Of a stretch of 64,000 nucleotides of DNA, positions 63,111-64,000 are shown in pieces. Source of the stretch: Aestuariimicrobium kwangyangense DSM 21549 (lineage in GTDB: Bacteria; Actinomycetota; Actinomycetes; Propionibacteriales; Propionibacteriaceae). A program made the translations under genes and the position numbers. The first letter of the stretch is position 1. Every line of letters starts with the position of its first letter. Below the pieces are notes generated by a model that was not told the origin of the DNA, did no database searches, and was given only the letters and a program-made list of their open reading frames with translations. Location: assembly GCF_000421525.1 (NCBI RefSeq), contig NZ_ATXE01000002.1:124001-188000 (forward strand). The letters run 5' to 3'.

Positions 63111-64000
63111 TTGAGCTTCGCCGTTCGTCACATCGGCCCCCGCGAGACTGATCTGGAGCACATGCTCGACGTGGTCGGGGTCGCATCCCTCGACGATCTT
63201 GTCGACCAGGCGATGCCCGCGGCGATCGCGATGAATGGTCCCCTCGACCTGCCCGAGGCGCTCGACGAAGCGGCCCACCTTGCCCGGATGCGAGAACTGG
63301 CGGCGCTGAACAACCCCGGCCGCTCGATGATCGGCATGGGGTGGTACGGCACCGTGACCCCGGCGGTGGTCCGACGCAACGTGCTCGAGAACCCCGCGTG
63401 GTACACGGCCTACACCCCCTACCAGCCCGAGATCAGTCAGGGACGACTCGAGGCCCTGCTGAACTTCCAGACGATGGTCGCCGACCTGACGGCATTGCCG
63501 ACGGCCGGTTCGAGCCTGTTGGACGAGGCCACCGCCGCCGCCGAGGCGATGGCCCTGTGCCGGCGACAGGTGAAGAAGGGTGCGGTCTTCCTGGTCGACT
63601 CCCAGGTGCTGCCGCAGACCCTTGCGGTGCTGCGGACGCGCGCCACGCCCCTCGACATCGAGGTGGTGGTGGCCGGCGACGACCTGCTCGAGTCGTTGCG
63701 CACCCACGAGGTCTTCGGCGTGCTCGTGCAGGTGCCGGGACTCGACGGCTCCCTGCGCCCGCCGGAGCAGTTGCGCGCCATCGCCGACCTGGCCCATGAC
63801 AACGGCGCCCTGGTGGTGGCTGCGGCCGACCTGCTGGCGCTGACTCTGGTCGTGCCGCCGGGGGAGTGGGGTGCCGACATCGCGGTGGGCTCGTCCCAGC
63901 GGTTCGGTGTGCCTCTGTTCTACGGGGGGCCTCACGCCGGCTACATCTCGGTCGCGGCCGGGCTGGAGCGGAGTCTTCCGGGCAGGCTGGTGGGTGTCTC
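63111..64000 (+). CDS. gcvP: Glycine dehydrogenase (decarboxylating), P protein (5' part)
   Basis: The first 296 codons of the P protein of the glycine cleavage system, truncated by the window edge. It is a PLP enzyme that decarboxylates glycine and loads the H protein. [37 protein letters not shown] and [17 protein letters not shown] are characteristic. The TTG at 63111 opens the family-typical [17 protein letters not shown] lies about ten bases upstream. The PLP lysine lies beyond the edge. Confidence 0.93.
   Translation, partial: MSFAVRHIGPRETDLEHMLDVVGVASLDDLVDQAMPAAIAMNGPLDLPEALDEAAHLARMRELAALNNPGRSMIGMGWYGTVTPAVVRRNVLENPAWYTAYTPYQPEISQGRLEALLNFQTMVADLTALPTAGSSLLDEATAAAEAMALCRRQVKKGAVFLVDSQVLPQTLAVLRTRATPLDIEVVVAGDDLLESLRTHEVFGVLVQVPGLDGSLRPPEQLRAIADLAHDNGALVVAAADLLALTLVVPPGEWGADIAVGSSQRFGVPLFYGGPHAGYISVAAGLERSLPGRLVGV

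Overview
This window is a 64 kb piece of a high-GC actinobacterial chromosome, most probably from the Propionibacteriaceae or a close relative. That assignment is an inference. It rests on the GC-rich third positions, frequent GTG/TTG starts, many ATGA/GTGA stop-start overlaps, actinobacteria-restricted families (SepH, DUF4193, DUF3710, DUF3093, DUF4235, DUF3000, DUF5998, DUF7455) and gene order resembling Mycobacterium tuberculosis Rv2699c-Rv2674, Rv2613c-Rv2610c and Rv1822-Rv1832. No insertion sequence, prophage, CRISPR array or rRNA was seen.

Layout. 1-5159: most of a five-component Opp/Dpp-type ABC importer operon, plus a small two-helix membrane protein. 5241-9603: a rhamnose mutarotase, a DUF7455 zinc protein, topoisomerase IV subunit B and an MFS exporter. 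9657-15382 (minus strand): carbonic anhydrase, a Gfo/Idh/MocA oxidoreductase, topoisomerase IV subunit A and an App1-type phosphatase. 15438-18718: DUF5998, a phosphodiesterase, thymidine kinase and a sulfurtransferase in one overlapping operon. 18747-24414: sepH, ferrochelatase, DUF4193, DUF4235, DUF3093, dut, DUF3710 and an OB-fold protein. 24424-29138: two RCK/TrkA potassium regulators divergent from a KimA-like permease, then an RNA methyltransferase. 29244-40071: aconitase, an unrecognised protein behind a perfect palindrome, dxs, RNase D, DUF3000, hemE, hemQ, msrB and PPK2. 40088-42059: a CbiX-like protein and a YihY/BrkB membrane protein. 42402-42893: four tRNA genes. 43033-51868: a flavin reductase, a ROK regulator and a second complete ABC importer with its own small membrane protein. 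51971-57844: thrS, a HIT hydrolase, PIP synthase, PatA-like and PimA-like genes and a second CDP-alcohol phosphatidyltransferase. 57841-64000: DUF881/DUF1290/DUF881, gcvH, a GarA-like FHA protein, FtsR-like MerR, bifunctional nuclease, a second MerR and the start of gcvP.

How the genes work together. The two Dpp-type importers probably bring in oligosaccharides or glycosides rather than peptides, because the second lies behind a ROK regulator and the first beside a rhamnose mutarotase. hemE, hemQ and hemH are three of the four late steps of the coproporphyrin-dependent haem route; the oxidase gene is absent here. The thrS-pimA block starts phosphatidylinositol mannoside synthesis. The gcv block joins glycine cleavage to a GarA-type FHA regulator.

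Most of the window is ordinary core chromosome and no clear new defence or mobile system was found. The points most worth following are the paired small membrane proteins of the two ABC operons, the 113-nt gene overlap in the second operon, the RCK/KimA potassium locus, the perfect palindrome before the unknown gene at 32265, and a recurring leaderless-promoter architecture.
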